DNA of 64,000 nucleotides from Streptomyces natalensis ATCC 27448 (GTDB taxonomy: Bacteria; Actinomycetota; Actinomycetes; Streptomycetales; Streptomycetaceae): the NCBI RefSeq assembly GCF_000935125.1, contig NZ_JRKI01000034.1, positions 372,001 through 436,000 of the forward strand, in the 5' to 3' direction. The notes below the pieces were generated by a model. The model saw only the letters and a list, made by a program, of their open reading frames with translations, ran no database searches and had not been told where the DNA came from. Shown here in pieces: positions 16,007 through 23,966 of the stretch. The first letter of the stretch is position 1. Each line of letters starts with the position of its first letter. The translations under genes were made by a program, and so were the position numbers.

Positions 16007-18936
16007 GTTCTGCGGACGACATGGCGTCCGATCTGGGCGGGCTTGACCCACGGCGAGCGGTCCAGATCATCACCACGCCCCGCGCGGGCCCGGTGCAACT
16101 CGGGTCGGGCTATCGGGTGAGCGGGGACGCGGTGCTCACAGCCGCTCATGTGGTAACTGACGCAATGTCAGTGGTGGTGCGTTTCATCACCGAGGACGGC
16201 GGCACAGCGGAGTTACCCGGCGAGCCGGTCTGGGCGGACTCTGCCGTGGATATCGCGGTACTCAAGATCACGAGCCGGGAGAGCACCGGCGAATCATGCG
16301 CCGCCGAGGTCGCCCGGGTGCAGTTCGCCCGCATCACACAGCGCGTGGATTGCGAAGCACTGGGCTTCCCCCTGTTCAAACTGCGCGCCGATACCGCTTC
16401 ACCGGCCTCTGAAGCTCCCAGGCGGTTCCGGGATTCTCACCACGCGCTCGCCACAACCACACCATGGTCGGACCTGCGTGCGGGCAGCCTGGAGATCTCT
16501 GCAGACCCTCCGGGTGCCCCCGAGCCGGACCGCTCCCCCTGGGAGGGGATGTCGGGGGCCGCGGTGTGGTGCGGCGGGTACGTGATCGGCGTGGTCAGCG
16601 AGCATCATCGCGCCGACGGGTGGGGCAGGCTCGCGGCGAGCCAGGTAAAACGCTGGTACGGACGCCTCACTCCAGCCCAGATCAGCGAACTCAACGATCT
16701 GATCGGCCTGCCGCGCTCCGCCTACGAACTCAGGGAGCAGCCGCCCCCGTCGCTCCTGCCGCACCCGCCGTCGCCGGACCTGCCAGAGCCGCACGGTGCG
16801 CCGGAGGTGCAGAAATCGGCCAAGGAACTCGCGCGCGAGGTACACATGCAATGGCGTGACGAGGAGCGGCAGCAGCAGGTGCACGACCCATTGCGGCTCG
16901 ACGTGCGTTTCCGGTGTACCCGTCGGAATGTGTTCGATCACTGGGCCAACATCCGCCTGGCCCCGCTCGGGGCGGACCCAGGGCCCCTCCCCCTTGACGG
17001 CCACCTCCGCGGGATCGTGGGGGTGTACAGGTCCGTTCCGTCCCGTCGGCTCGTGGTGCTGGGTGGGGCCGGGTCGGGCAAGACGATCCTGACCCGGCAC
17101 TTCGTCCTCGACTGCCTGAGCGACCGCGTTCCCGGCGACCGGGTTCCGGTGATCTTCGGTCTGGGGTCATGGGACCCGGCCACCGAGTCACTGGACGACT
17201 GGCTGTGCAGCCAACTGGTGCGCGACCACCCCTTCCTGGCAGCTCCAGTCGGGCGTGGAGGGACACTGGCCGACGTCCTGCTCGACGAGGACAGGATCCT
17301 CCCTGTCCTCGACGGCTTCGACGAGATCGCAAGCGGCCTGTACGGCGCGGCGCTCGAAGCGCTCAACCTCACCACCAGGCCGCTGCTGCTCACCAGCCGT
17401 CCCGAGGAATACAGCCAGGCCGTGAAGGAGGAGTACAGCCAGGGCGTGAAAACCCGCGTGCTCACCGGAGCCGCGGTCATCGAGCTGGAGGACCTCACCG
17501 TAGACGACTATGCCGACTACCTGCGTCGCACCAGCCCACTGGTCAGAGGGAACGGCAAGGACACGTCCATCTGGGAACCGGCCCTGCACCGGCTGCGCGA
17601 AGAACCGTGCAGCCCGGGCGCAGCGAACCTCGCCGCGGTGCTCACCTCCCCGCTGATGGTCGCCCTGGCCGGCGCCATCTGTCGCGGGACCGGGCGCGAC
17701 CCCACAACGTTCCTGGAGTTCGCGACACGCGAGGACCTGGAAGCCCATCTCCTGGCAGACTTCATCCCCGCCGTCTACAAGTCCCTGCCGACCAGCCGTG
17801 GCACCAGTCACCGCCGCCACCGTCACTGGACGCCCGAACGCACCCAGCGCTGGCTCGGCTATCTCGCCGCACATCTCAAAGAACTCGACACCCACAACCT
17901 CGCCTGGTGGCAACTAGGCACCACTGCGAGCCGTTCTTCGCGCATTCTCGTGGTCGGGTTCCTGGCGGCACTGGCCTTCGGTGTGACGACCGCCGTCCAG
18001 AACCTGCCCGTGGACTTGGTCGCGACGTCGAACGGGCTCGGGTTCGCGATCACGCGGGGGCTCATGGTCGGGCTCCTGCACGGTCTTGTCGCCGGGCTGG
18101 CCTTCGGACTCGTATACGGATTCACCTCCAGAGGCTCGCCAGTTGAGCCGTCGCGCCTGCGCATACAAGTCTTCGGCAGGAGCAGGGAGAGGCGTGCCAA
18201 GTTCATCCCCAGATTCACTCTGGGACTCAGGTTCGGGGGCGCGGCCGCGCTCGTGCTGGAGCTCATGGACAGGTGCGTGGTAGCACCGCTGGGGTACGAC
18301 GACGGACTCAGTGGCGGGCTCGTGGGAGGGCTCCTGTTCCCGCTTGAGGTCGGGCTCGGGGCCGGACTCGTCCTCGGCATCATGGCCTGGCTCGAAGTTC
18401 CCATTGACACTGAATCCGAGGTGAGTGCCTCGGACCTGTTGAGCACGAACCGCAGGAATGTGGTCTTCCATATGCTCGTGTGGATGCTCGTGCTCGGGCT
18501 TCCGGCCGGGCTCGTCTTCGGGTTCGGGTACGGGCCCGTCCGCGGACTCCCGGCCTGGCTCGGGTACGGCCCCCTCCGCGGGCTCCTGGGCGGCCTCGTG
18601 TTCGGGCTCACGGCGGCGTTCGGGGGCGGGCTCGGATACGGGCTCAGTTTCACCGCTTGGGGCCAGTGGGTGGCACTGGCCCGTATATGGTTGCCGCTCA
18701 CAGGCCGACTGCCCTGGGCGGTGATCGCTTTCCTGGAAGACGCTCATCAGCGAGGTGTGTTGCGCCGGGCCGGCGCGGTCTACCAATTCCGTCATGCTCG
18801 GCTCGAAGACCATCTGACCTGCCTCTTCAAGGCACAGCACCACTCTGGCCCATCACGTTATTCGCCGGGCACGGCCGATACGGAACCAGACCCGGAACCA
18901 GACCCGGAACCGCCCGCGACGAAAGGGGCGTCTTGA
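16003..18936 (+). CDS. Trypsin-NACHT-transmembrane conflict protein
   Basis: The 977-residue protein has three parts. Residues 20-225 are a trypsin-like protease with an apparently intact triad: His49 (LTAAHVV), Asp83 (SAVDIAVL) and Ser184 (GMSGAAVW). Residues 345-600 are a NACHT-type STAND NTPase: Walker A GGAGSGKT (354-361), Walker B ILPVLDGFDEIA (432-443) and the arginine motif LLTSRP (462-467). Residues 645-930 are very Gly/Leu-rich with about seven membrane helices, then a short tail with a repeated DPEP. GTG at 16003 overlaps the trypco2 stop as GTGA. Codon 71 is TTA. By family knowledge such proteins are proposed to sense invasion and unleash the protease; the membrane part may anchor or damage the membrane. 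The trigger and target are unknown. Confidence 0.85.
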   Translation: MSSADDMASDLGGLDPRRAVQIITTPRAGPVQLGSGYRVSGDAVLTAAHVVTDAMSVVVRFITEDGGTAELPGEPVWADSAVDIAVLKITSRESTGESCAAEVARVQFARITQRVDCEALGFPLFKLRADTASPASEAPRRFRDSHHALATTTPWSDLRAGSLEISADPPGAPEPDRSPWEGMSGAAVWCGGYVIGVVSEHHRADGWGRLAASQVKRWYGRLTPAQISELNDLIGLPRSAYELREQPPPSLLPHPPSPDLPEPHGAPEVQKSAKELAREVHMQWRDEERQQQVHDPLRLDVRFRCTRRNVFDHWANIRLAPLGADPGPLPLDGHLRGIVGVYRSVPSRRLVVLGGAGSGKTILTRHFVLDCLSDRVPGDRVPVIFGLGSWDPATESLDDWLCSQLVRDHPFLAAPVGRGGTLADVLLDEDRILPVLDGFDEIASGLYGAALEALNLTTRPLLLTSRPEEYSQAVKEEYSQGVKTRVLTGAAVIELEDLTVDDYADYLRRTSPLVRGNGKDTSIWEPALHRLREEPCSPGAANLAAVLTSPLMVALAGAICRGTGRDPTTFLEFATREDLEAHLLADFIPAVYKSLPTSRGTSHRRHRHWTPERTQRWLGYLAAHLKELDTHNLAWWQLGTTASRSSRILVVGFLAALAFGVTTAVQNLPVDLVATSNGLGFAITRGLMVGLLHGLVAGLAFGLVYGFTSRGSPVEPSRLRIQVFGRSRERRAKFIPRFTLGLRFGGAAALVLELMDRCVVAPLGYDDGLSGGLVGGLLFPLEVGLGAGLVLGIMAWLEVPIDTESEVSASDLLSTNRRNVVFHMLVWMLVLGLPAGLVFGFGYGPVRGLPAWLGYGPLRGLLGGLVFGLTAAFGGGLGYGLSFTAWGQWVALARIWLPLTGRLPWAVIAFLEDAHQRGVLRRAGAVYQFRHARLEDHLTCLFKAQHHSGPSRYSPGTADTEPDPEPDPEPPATKGAS

Positions 18937-19032
18937 TACCGGGGACACCCGACAGCCGCATATCCCGGGTCACCCAACAGCGGCATACCGATGGGTAAAA
19001 GCAGCGGAACAACTCACGGGGGTGAGTGGCAT

Positions 19033-19920
19033 ATGTCTGCCAAGCGCAGGATGGGAAGGCCAAGGGTGAGGCTCGCCCTTGGGATGGTGACGGCATTAGG
19101 GGCCGCCGTCGGAGTCATGGGGATTTCCGGAGCTGGAAGCGCGTCCGCCCAACCGGTTTCGCTCACGCTGAAGTACACATGCAAAGTTCCGTTCCTCGAC
19201 CCTCAGCCCTTTACGGCGAAGATCGACGCGGATATCCCGGCGTCGGTCGCGGTCGGCGAGTCCAGCCAGAGGTTCGCCATCGATGCGGGGACGACGGTGG
19301 ACGCGGACCTCACGCCAAAGCTCCACTCGATCGGTGTGAGGAGCGTTGAGGGCAGGGTGGACGCGAAGATCGGCGTGGTCGCGCCGGAGGGCGACAGCCA
19401 GATCAAGGTGCCCCTCGGCATCGACAAGACCCGCGTCCCGGCTTCTGGTTCCTTTGACGTCACGGCGACCGGCGCCGCGCCTGCCCTCACGTTCAGCCAG
19501 CCTGGCAGAGGAAAGATCACCGTCGGCGACATCGGCGTGCACGTCGTCGGGAGGAAGGCGAACGGCGACGTCTTGGGCACGGCCAACGCGCAGTGCACGC
19601 TGAACGACGGACAAGACCCGGTCGTGGGGTCGTTCGAGATCACAGGGACGGGAACGACGACTGGCTCGACCACGTCCGGCACCTCGGGCACGACCGGGGG
19701 CACGACGTCCCCGGGCGCGACGCCCGGTGCGCCCTCCGCAGGGAGCTCCGCGCCGACGGGATCCGCGACCCACGGTACGGGGAGGGGTACCACCGCGAAC
19801 ACTGGCCAGGACACCGCGGGCCTGATTCTGCCGGCCGCGGGCATTCTCGTCGCGGGCGTCGTCGCCTTCGGCGTCGGCTCACGGCTGAAGAACCAGCGCC
19901 GTGGCAGTGACAACAGCTGA
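19033..19920 (+). CDS. Secreted, wall- or membrane-anchored protein (DUF6801-like)
   Basis: The 295-residue protein has a Sec signal (RVRLALGMVTALGAAVGVMG, cleaved after GSASA), then a beta-rich domain beginning SLTLKYTCKVPFL that matches the Streptomyces surface family DUF6801. Next comes a long Thr/Ser/Gly linker (GTTTGSTTSGTSGTTGG), then TANTG, a hydrophobic stretch and a basic tail. That end resembles a class E sortase signal (LAxTG) but has Thr for Leu, so sorting is uncertain and simple membrane anchoring is possible. ATG at 19033 follows GGTGAG. Codon 22 is TTA, pointing to bldA-dependent expression. It starts 96 bases after the NACHT gene. Confidence 0.7.
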   Translation: MSAKRRMGRPRVRLALGMVTALGAAVGVMGISGAGSASAQPVSLTLKYTCKVPFLDPQPFTAKIDADIPASVAVGESSQRFAIDAGTTVDADLTPKLHSIGVRSVEGRVDAKIGVVAPEGDSQIKVPLGIDKTRVPASGSFDVTATGAAPALTFSQPGRGKITVGDIGVHVVGRKANGDVLGTANAQCTLNDGQDPVVGSFEITGTGTTTGSTTSGTSGTTGGTTSPGATPGAPSAGSSAPTGSATHGTGRGTTANTGQDTAGLILPAAGILVAGVVAFGVGSRLKNQRRGSDNS

Positions 19921-20694
19921 GGTGACCGAAACAACCGAGGACCCGGACAGATCCAACCAGGCTGGAGCACGCCACATGGCCGCCCAAGAAAACTCGGCCG
20001 CAGCGAAGTTTTCACTGCCGCCGAGCCAGTAGTCGCGCGTCCGGTCCGCGGAGTGCAGCAGGAGCAACGTCGGTGGCCGTGGCCGTCGCCGGTGCCGGAC
20101 ACCGGGTGCTGGTGGAATGGGCGGCCAGCAGATCGTTTCGGCTGACCGTTCTCATTGGACCGGAGAGAAATCCGACATGCGCCGGCAGCACAGGCACCAG
20201 CAGTTGGGTTCTTGACGGCTGACACCACTGATCTGGCCCGCTCCCTCGCGAGGGCGCCGGACTCTGCTGAGATTCTGTCCGGCGGATCAGACGCAGGATG
20301 TGCTCATGGTCCTCCGGAGGGAACGTCACGACACGAGTTCACCCACCGTCTCTCTCAGAACTCTTCCGCTTACCGATCAACGGGGTTGTCAGTTCGAATG
20401 AGGTTCTTGATCGGTGATCGCGGCAGCACGGCGGTAGTAGTTCGGGGTTGCGAAGCCATCCGAGCACCGAGGAGACCCTGTTGCCGCAGTCTTGCGTCTG
20501 TGTTGCGACGACGGGTTGAATCCGGGGATGCCATGCGCTTCGTCTCACCTATGCGGAGAAGTTCGGCCTGAGCCAGAGCGAGTGAAGTTCGCTATGACGC
20601 CTGCCTGCGATCACGCCGTCCGCAACCCGGGCTAGATCGTCATCCAGTGACTCGTCCTTCGCGACGTGCACCCGAAGTCTCGCCGCTGATTGGC
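19921..20694. other. Gene-poor region with scraps
   Basis: Apart from the methyltransferase scrap at about 20000-20067 I see no supportable gene in these 770 bases. Several open frames exist on both strands, but none has family features, a ribosome site or codon bias. The base composition is slightly lower in G+C than in neighbouring genes, which fits decayed DNA. Confidence 0.4.
20000..20067 (-). pseudogene. Scrap of a SAV2177-type SAM methyltransferase N-terminus
   Basis: The minus strand reads HSADRTRDYWLGGSENFAAA. This matches the strongly conserved opening of the Streptomyces SAM-dependent methyltransferase family (usual form: P-x-x-AR-x-YDYxLGGKDNFxAD). It breaks off after about 22 residues and there is no SAM-binding fold afterwards. 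It is a short but characteristic relic. The rest of the gene is missing on both sides. Confidence 0.45.
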
Positions 20695-20725
20695 CACCGT
20701 GTTGGCCGTACCGGCCAACACGGTG
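20695..20725 (-). terminator. Strong hairpin after the type VII target cassette
   Basis: A perfect 13-bp stem (CACCGTGTTGGCC at 20695-20707 and its complement at 20713-20725) encloses a 5-base loop. It lies 12 bases after the stop of the minus-strand gene at 20737, in the position expected for the operon's terminator. There is no T run, as is usual in Streptomyces. Confidence 0.7.
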
Positions 20726-20736
20726 TTCCAGGGCTG

Positions 20737-21384
20737 TCAGCCCCGGTCTCGTGGTGAGGTGCCTCTCGTCCCCGGCCAGCGCCATGCCTGTTCGGGGAAG
20801 TCGCTGATGATGGTCGCCAGGGTCTCGGCGAGGGAGAGGAGTTCCTCGTAGGTCTTGCGGCCCTGTGTCCACCCGATCATGCGGTTTTCCTCGATACGCC
20901 ACCCCATGCAGGCTTTGTGCATGAGCCGTTCCATGGCGTAGGTGTTGATGAGGGCCGCGAAGGCGGGGTCCACCGAGCAGCAGTCGACCCGATGGGTGCC
21001 GAGGTCGGGCAGGTCCGTGGATCGGCCTGCATCGCGAGGAAGTGCAGGAAGATTCCATTCCTGTGCACACCATGACAGGCGGCTGCTGGTGAAAGCGGTG
21101 GCCGGCAGCACGCGGCGCAGAGGAAGTACGGCCACGGAGAACTTGTGCGCGACGGTTGCCCGGTTGCTGCCGCCTGTGCGTCTCCAGGCATTGAGGTGGA
21201 ACAGGCACACCTCTTGGCCGTGAAGATTGCCCTGAAGCAGGTCGCGGATCCCGTTGCCTTGGGGGCCCAAGCTGAAGGGGTAGCCGCCGCGATCGAACGT
21301 GGCGAGATAGTCCCGGGCTTTCTTGCGGTACGTCCAGGCCGGGTCGTCCCGGTAGCGCCTGATGCTCTTACGGACCTCGAACAC
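20737..21384 (-). CDS. Conserved hypothetical protein of a type VII target cassette
   Basis: The 215-residue product has no named domain that I recognise. It shows an N-terminal basic segment (FEVRKSIRRYRDDPAWTYRKK), a beta-rich middle (GNLHGQEVCLFHLNAW) and a C-terminal block FAALINTYAMERL...MGWRIEENRMIGW...LATIISDFP. That block is shared with a group of actinobacterial hypothetical proteins, usually ending with a helix and IP or FP. The GTG start at 21384 is seven bases after the stop of the WXG-like gene and has a poor ribosome site, so coupling is likely. The middle part looks slightly degenerate and a small frameshift cannot be excluded. It may be an immunity or chaperone partner, which is inference from position only. 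Confidence 0.55.
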   Translation of the reverse strand: MFEVRKSIRRYRDDPAWTYRKKARDYLATFDRGGYPFSLGPQGNGIRDLLQGNLHGQEVCLFHLNAWRRTGGSNRATVAHKFSVAVLPLRRVLPATAFTSSRLSWCAQEWNLPALPRDAGRSTDLPDLGTHRVDCCSVDPAFAALINTYAMERLMHKACMGWRIEENRMIGWTQGRKTYEELLSLAETLATIISDFPEQAWRWPGTRGTSPRDRG

Positions 21385-21390
21385 TGCCTG

Positions 21391-22497
21391 TCAGTTCTCC
21401 AGGTCGGACTCGATGGCGTTGCCCGCGCCGTAGATGATGCCGTCGATGCTGACCTGCTGTCCCGGGTGGAACATCGGGTCCGGGCCGTCGGCACGGTGCT
21501 GGCCCGTGCCGGGCTCGTAAATCCTCTCGCCAAGGTGGTTGGCACCACCCGCAGCACTCCCGGTCAGCAAGCTGGTCCCCAAGTCGGGCAAGAGGTCGGA
21601 AGCATGCTTGGTGCCGTTGTGTTGGGCGATGTCCACTCCATCGGCCGCTTCCTGCCCGCCCGCGCTGCCCAGCCCGCCCATGGCGATCCTGCCCCCCAGG
21701 TTTTGCTGGTTGAGTGCTGCGGCGATGGTCTTTCCCGGGGCCCACGCCTTTCCGGCCGCGTGATCCCCAGTGCTCACCGCCCAGCTGCCGATCTTGTCCC
21801 CGACCCTGGCCCCGGCCTCAGTGACTCCCGTTCCTGCTACTGCGGCGACGGCTGCGTCCTGGAAGTCCTGGCCCCAGGTGACCTTCTGTCCAGTCAGCAT
21901 CTGTCCGCCGGCGTTACCGATGAAGTTGGCATCCAGGTTCTTGCCGAACTCGACGGCGAACTTGACCAGCTTGCTGTCCTCCATCGCCGTCTTGACCGTC
22001 TCCAGCACCTTCGCGATCCTGATCAGGAGCTGTCCGAGCTTGGTGACCTCGCCCGCCGCCTCGGCGATCTCCGCCTCCGCCCCGGCCGCCGCGAGGGCGT
22101 CGGAGAAGCCCGCGGTCAGCACCGACAGGCCGATGCCGATCGCCACCGTCGCAAGGACCTCCTCGACCACACGGTGGACTTCTTCGTTGACCTTCTGGAT
22201 GGCATCGGCGGTGGTGTCCAGCTGATGGGCCACGGTTTCAAAGTGCGGCAACGCCTTCTCCACCTGGCCCCTGGTGTGCGCCCAGTGCGCGTGGAAGGCG
22301 TCGGCGGCGGCGCCGGTCCAGTTGTCGCCGAGCCAGGCGACCTCATGGTCCTGGGTCTCGATCGTGGTCTTCAGGTCGTGGGCCATGTGCCGCCACGCCT
22401 CGGCGCAGGCCCGCAGGACGGACGGGTCCCCGCCGGGGTTGAACAGATTGAAGCTCTTCTCGATCTGCGGCTGGTGTTCCTGCTGCTGACCGGTCAT
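21391..22497 (-). CDS. WXG100-like type VII secretion target, large form
   Basis: The 368-residue protein begins with a WXG-type helical hairpin: WRHMAHDLKTTIETQDHEV, then the turn WLGDNWTGAAADAFHAHW, followed by a long helix to about residue 130. A hydrophobic helix region (AIGIGLSVLTAGFSDALAAAGA) and a Gly/Ala-rich middle follow. This is the N-terminal half of many T7SS-delivered polymorphic toxins, but the last 60 residues (GERIYEPGTG to the end) show no toxin domain that I know, so the toxin end may be missing or novel. ATG at 22495-22497. It follows the EspC-like gene by one base and is coupled to the next gene. No ESX core genes are in this window. Confidence 0.7.
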   Translation of the reverse strand: MTGQQQEHQPQIEKSFNLFNPGGDPSVLRACAEAWRHMAHDLKTTIETQDHEVAWLGDNWTGAAADAFHAHWAHTRGQVEKALPHFETVAHQLDTTADAIQKVNEEVHRVVEEVLATVAIGIGLSVLTAGFSDALAAAGAEAEIAEAAGEVTKLGQLLIRIAKVLETVKTAMEDSKLVKFAVEFGKNLDANFIGNAGGQMLTGQKVTWGQDFQDAAVAAVAGTGVTEAGARVGDKIGSWAVSTGDHAAGKAWAPGKTIAAALNQQNLGGRIAMGGLGSAGGQEAADGVDIAQHNGTKHASDLLPDLGTSLLTGSAAGGANHLGERIYEPGTGQHRADGPDPMFHPGQQVSIDGIIYGAGNAIESDLEN

Positions 22498-22498
22498 G

Positions 22499-22813
22499 TC
22501 ACTTCCCCCCGAACTGCTGCGCCTGCGCGGAATCGGACTCGTGGTAGGTGGCAACCGTGCGGTCCAGGCCCGTGGCGTAGTTCTTCAGCCCGGCGCTCAG
22601 CTGCCGTAAGGACATCACCGTGTGACGGGTCATCTCCACGTACTGGGAGAGGACTTCGGTGGACTCGGACATCACGCCGAAGGCGTCGTCCACGTTCTCC
22701 GCCCGCGAGGCGAAAGCGCTGATGCGGTCGTCCAGATGGTCGGAAGAGGACGTGAAGTCCTTTGCCAGAGCCGTGACCGGCTCGGGATGTATCGAAAAAT
22801 GCTCGTGCGCCAT
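22499..22813 (-). CDS. EspC/WXG100-like small type VII target
   Basis: The 104-residue helical protein (SIHPEPVTALAKDFTSS, DDRISAFASRAENVDDAFGV, then a second long helix with LSAGLKNYATGLDRTVATYH) matches the EspC-like T7SS target family in length and pattern. I prefer ATG at 22811-22813, with GGGGA five bases upstream, over ATG at 22825. Codon 69 is TTA (22607-22609), so bldA dependence is expected. It leads the three-gene minus-strand operon and probably heterodimerises with the WXG-like product for secretion. Confidence 0.7.
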   Translation of the reverse strand: MAHEHFSIHPEPVTALAKDFTSSSDHLDDRISAFASRAENVDDAFGVMSESTEVLSQYVEMTRHTVMSLRQLSAGLKNYATGLDRTVATYHESDSAQAQQFGGK

Positions 22814-23076
22814 CGCAGTCCCCATGTTGAAGCCACGTGAGATCAGTTCACCCAGGGAGCGTAGGCAGAGGAAAACCGCACGTTCGCTTCATTGGCCATG
22901 GATTCACGGCCCCTTGATGCAATCCGAACGCCTCATAGATCAACTCATGAGACGAGCCAGCCCGACTCGGTCAGAGGGAGCAACCAGAAACCTGGCGACC
23001 ACGCGCCTCCGCACCGAACCAGCCGCATGCGGTTGAGCTCGTGGAGGGCCGACACCGGTTCGTCTTCGCCCCTCGG

Positions 23077-23790
23077 TTACCGCTCGGCGCTGAGGATAAC
23101 GACCTCCGAGACCAATGAAGCGATCACACGATGGGCCTCGGCGTAGTCCTCGCGTCGGCCGGTGCAGCGCTGGAGCGGGCGCCACTGCCGCAGTTCGACG
23201 TTGGCGTGCTCGACGCAGATCCGATCCGAGGACTGCCGCCGTCGCCTCTCCCTCCAGGCGTACTGCTCGCGGAGCGGCGCGTCATTCTTCGGCTTCTTCG
23301 GCGGGGCGCTGACCTGGTCGGGAAGCTCGTTCGCCAGCCCTCGGTAACCCTCGTCGACCTCGGCTGTCAGCTTCGAGTGAAGCCGGAGTTGCTCGGCGAT
23401 GCCCTCGGTACGCATCGCGGTCTGGTCGTGCATCAGGCCCGGGCGGTCCGCACCCGACCACACCAGACGTCCCTGACCGTCGCTGATGATGGTTGTCTTG
23501 ATGGTGTTCTGCTTCCTCTTGCCGGAGACGAAGGCCCGCCGTCCGGGCCGGTTGGTCTTGGGCCGGCGGACCTGGGTCTCGGCTCCGTCGATCCGCCGCC
23601 GGATCCCCTCGGCCTCGGCGTAGGCGAACACCTCGGCCAGAGTGCGCGGCCGGACCCCGGCGGTCGGGGACCGCGAATCCGCGCGCCGCCAGCAGCCCTC
23701 CGCCGTCACGGACGCCTCCGCGAAATCCGCCGACGCGGACCGGCCGGGCCGGCCTCTGGCCTGGGCTACGGAGGCGTGGACGAGCGGAAG
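23077..23790 (-). pseudogene. Broken IS5-type (DDE_Tnp_4) transposase
   Basis: The minus strand encodes a DDE superfamily transposase C-terminal half: TLAEVFAYAEAEGIRRRIDG, then RRPGRRAFVSGKRKQNTIKT, DGQGRLVWSG, DEGYRGLANELPDQ and the end EHANVELRQWRPLQRCTGRR. The preceding bit LLAARGFAVPDRRG lies in a different frame, so a frameshift sits near 23657. The helix-turn-helix N-terminus is absent; beyond about 23790 no frame continues the family. Terminal repeats were not found. The element is dead and flanks the type VII target cassette on its upstream side. Confidence 0.75.
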
Positions 23791-23966
23791 AAGGCGGCGC
23801 GGCCTGACCGGGGTTGCTCTGGCGGTGGCGGCGCACTGGCGACCGTCGTGCCCGGAGCAGCTTGCCCCTGAGCCACACCCCATGGCGTAGACCACTTCCG
23901 TCACGCGATACTGCAGCGGTCCGGCAGTACACGCGCTCCCACAGCGGCGGAAGGACCCCAAGTCCC

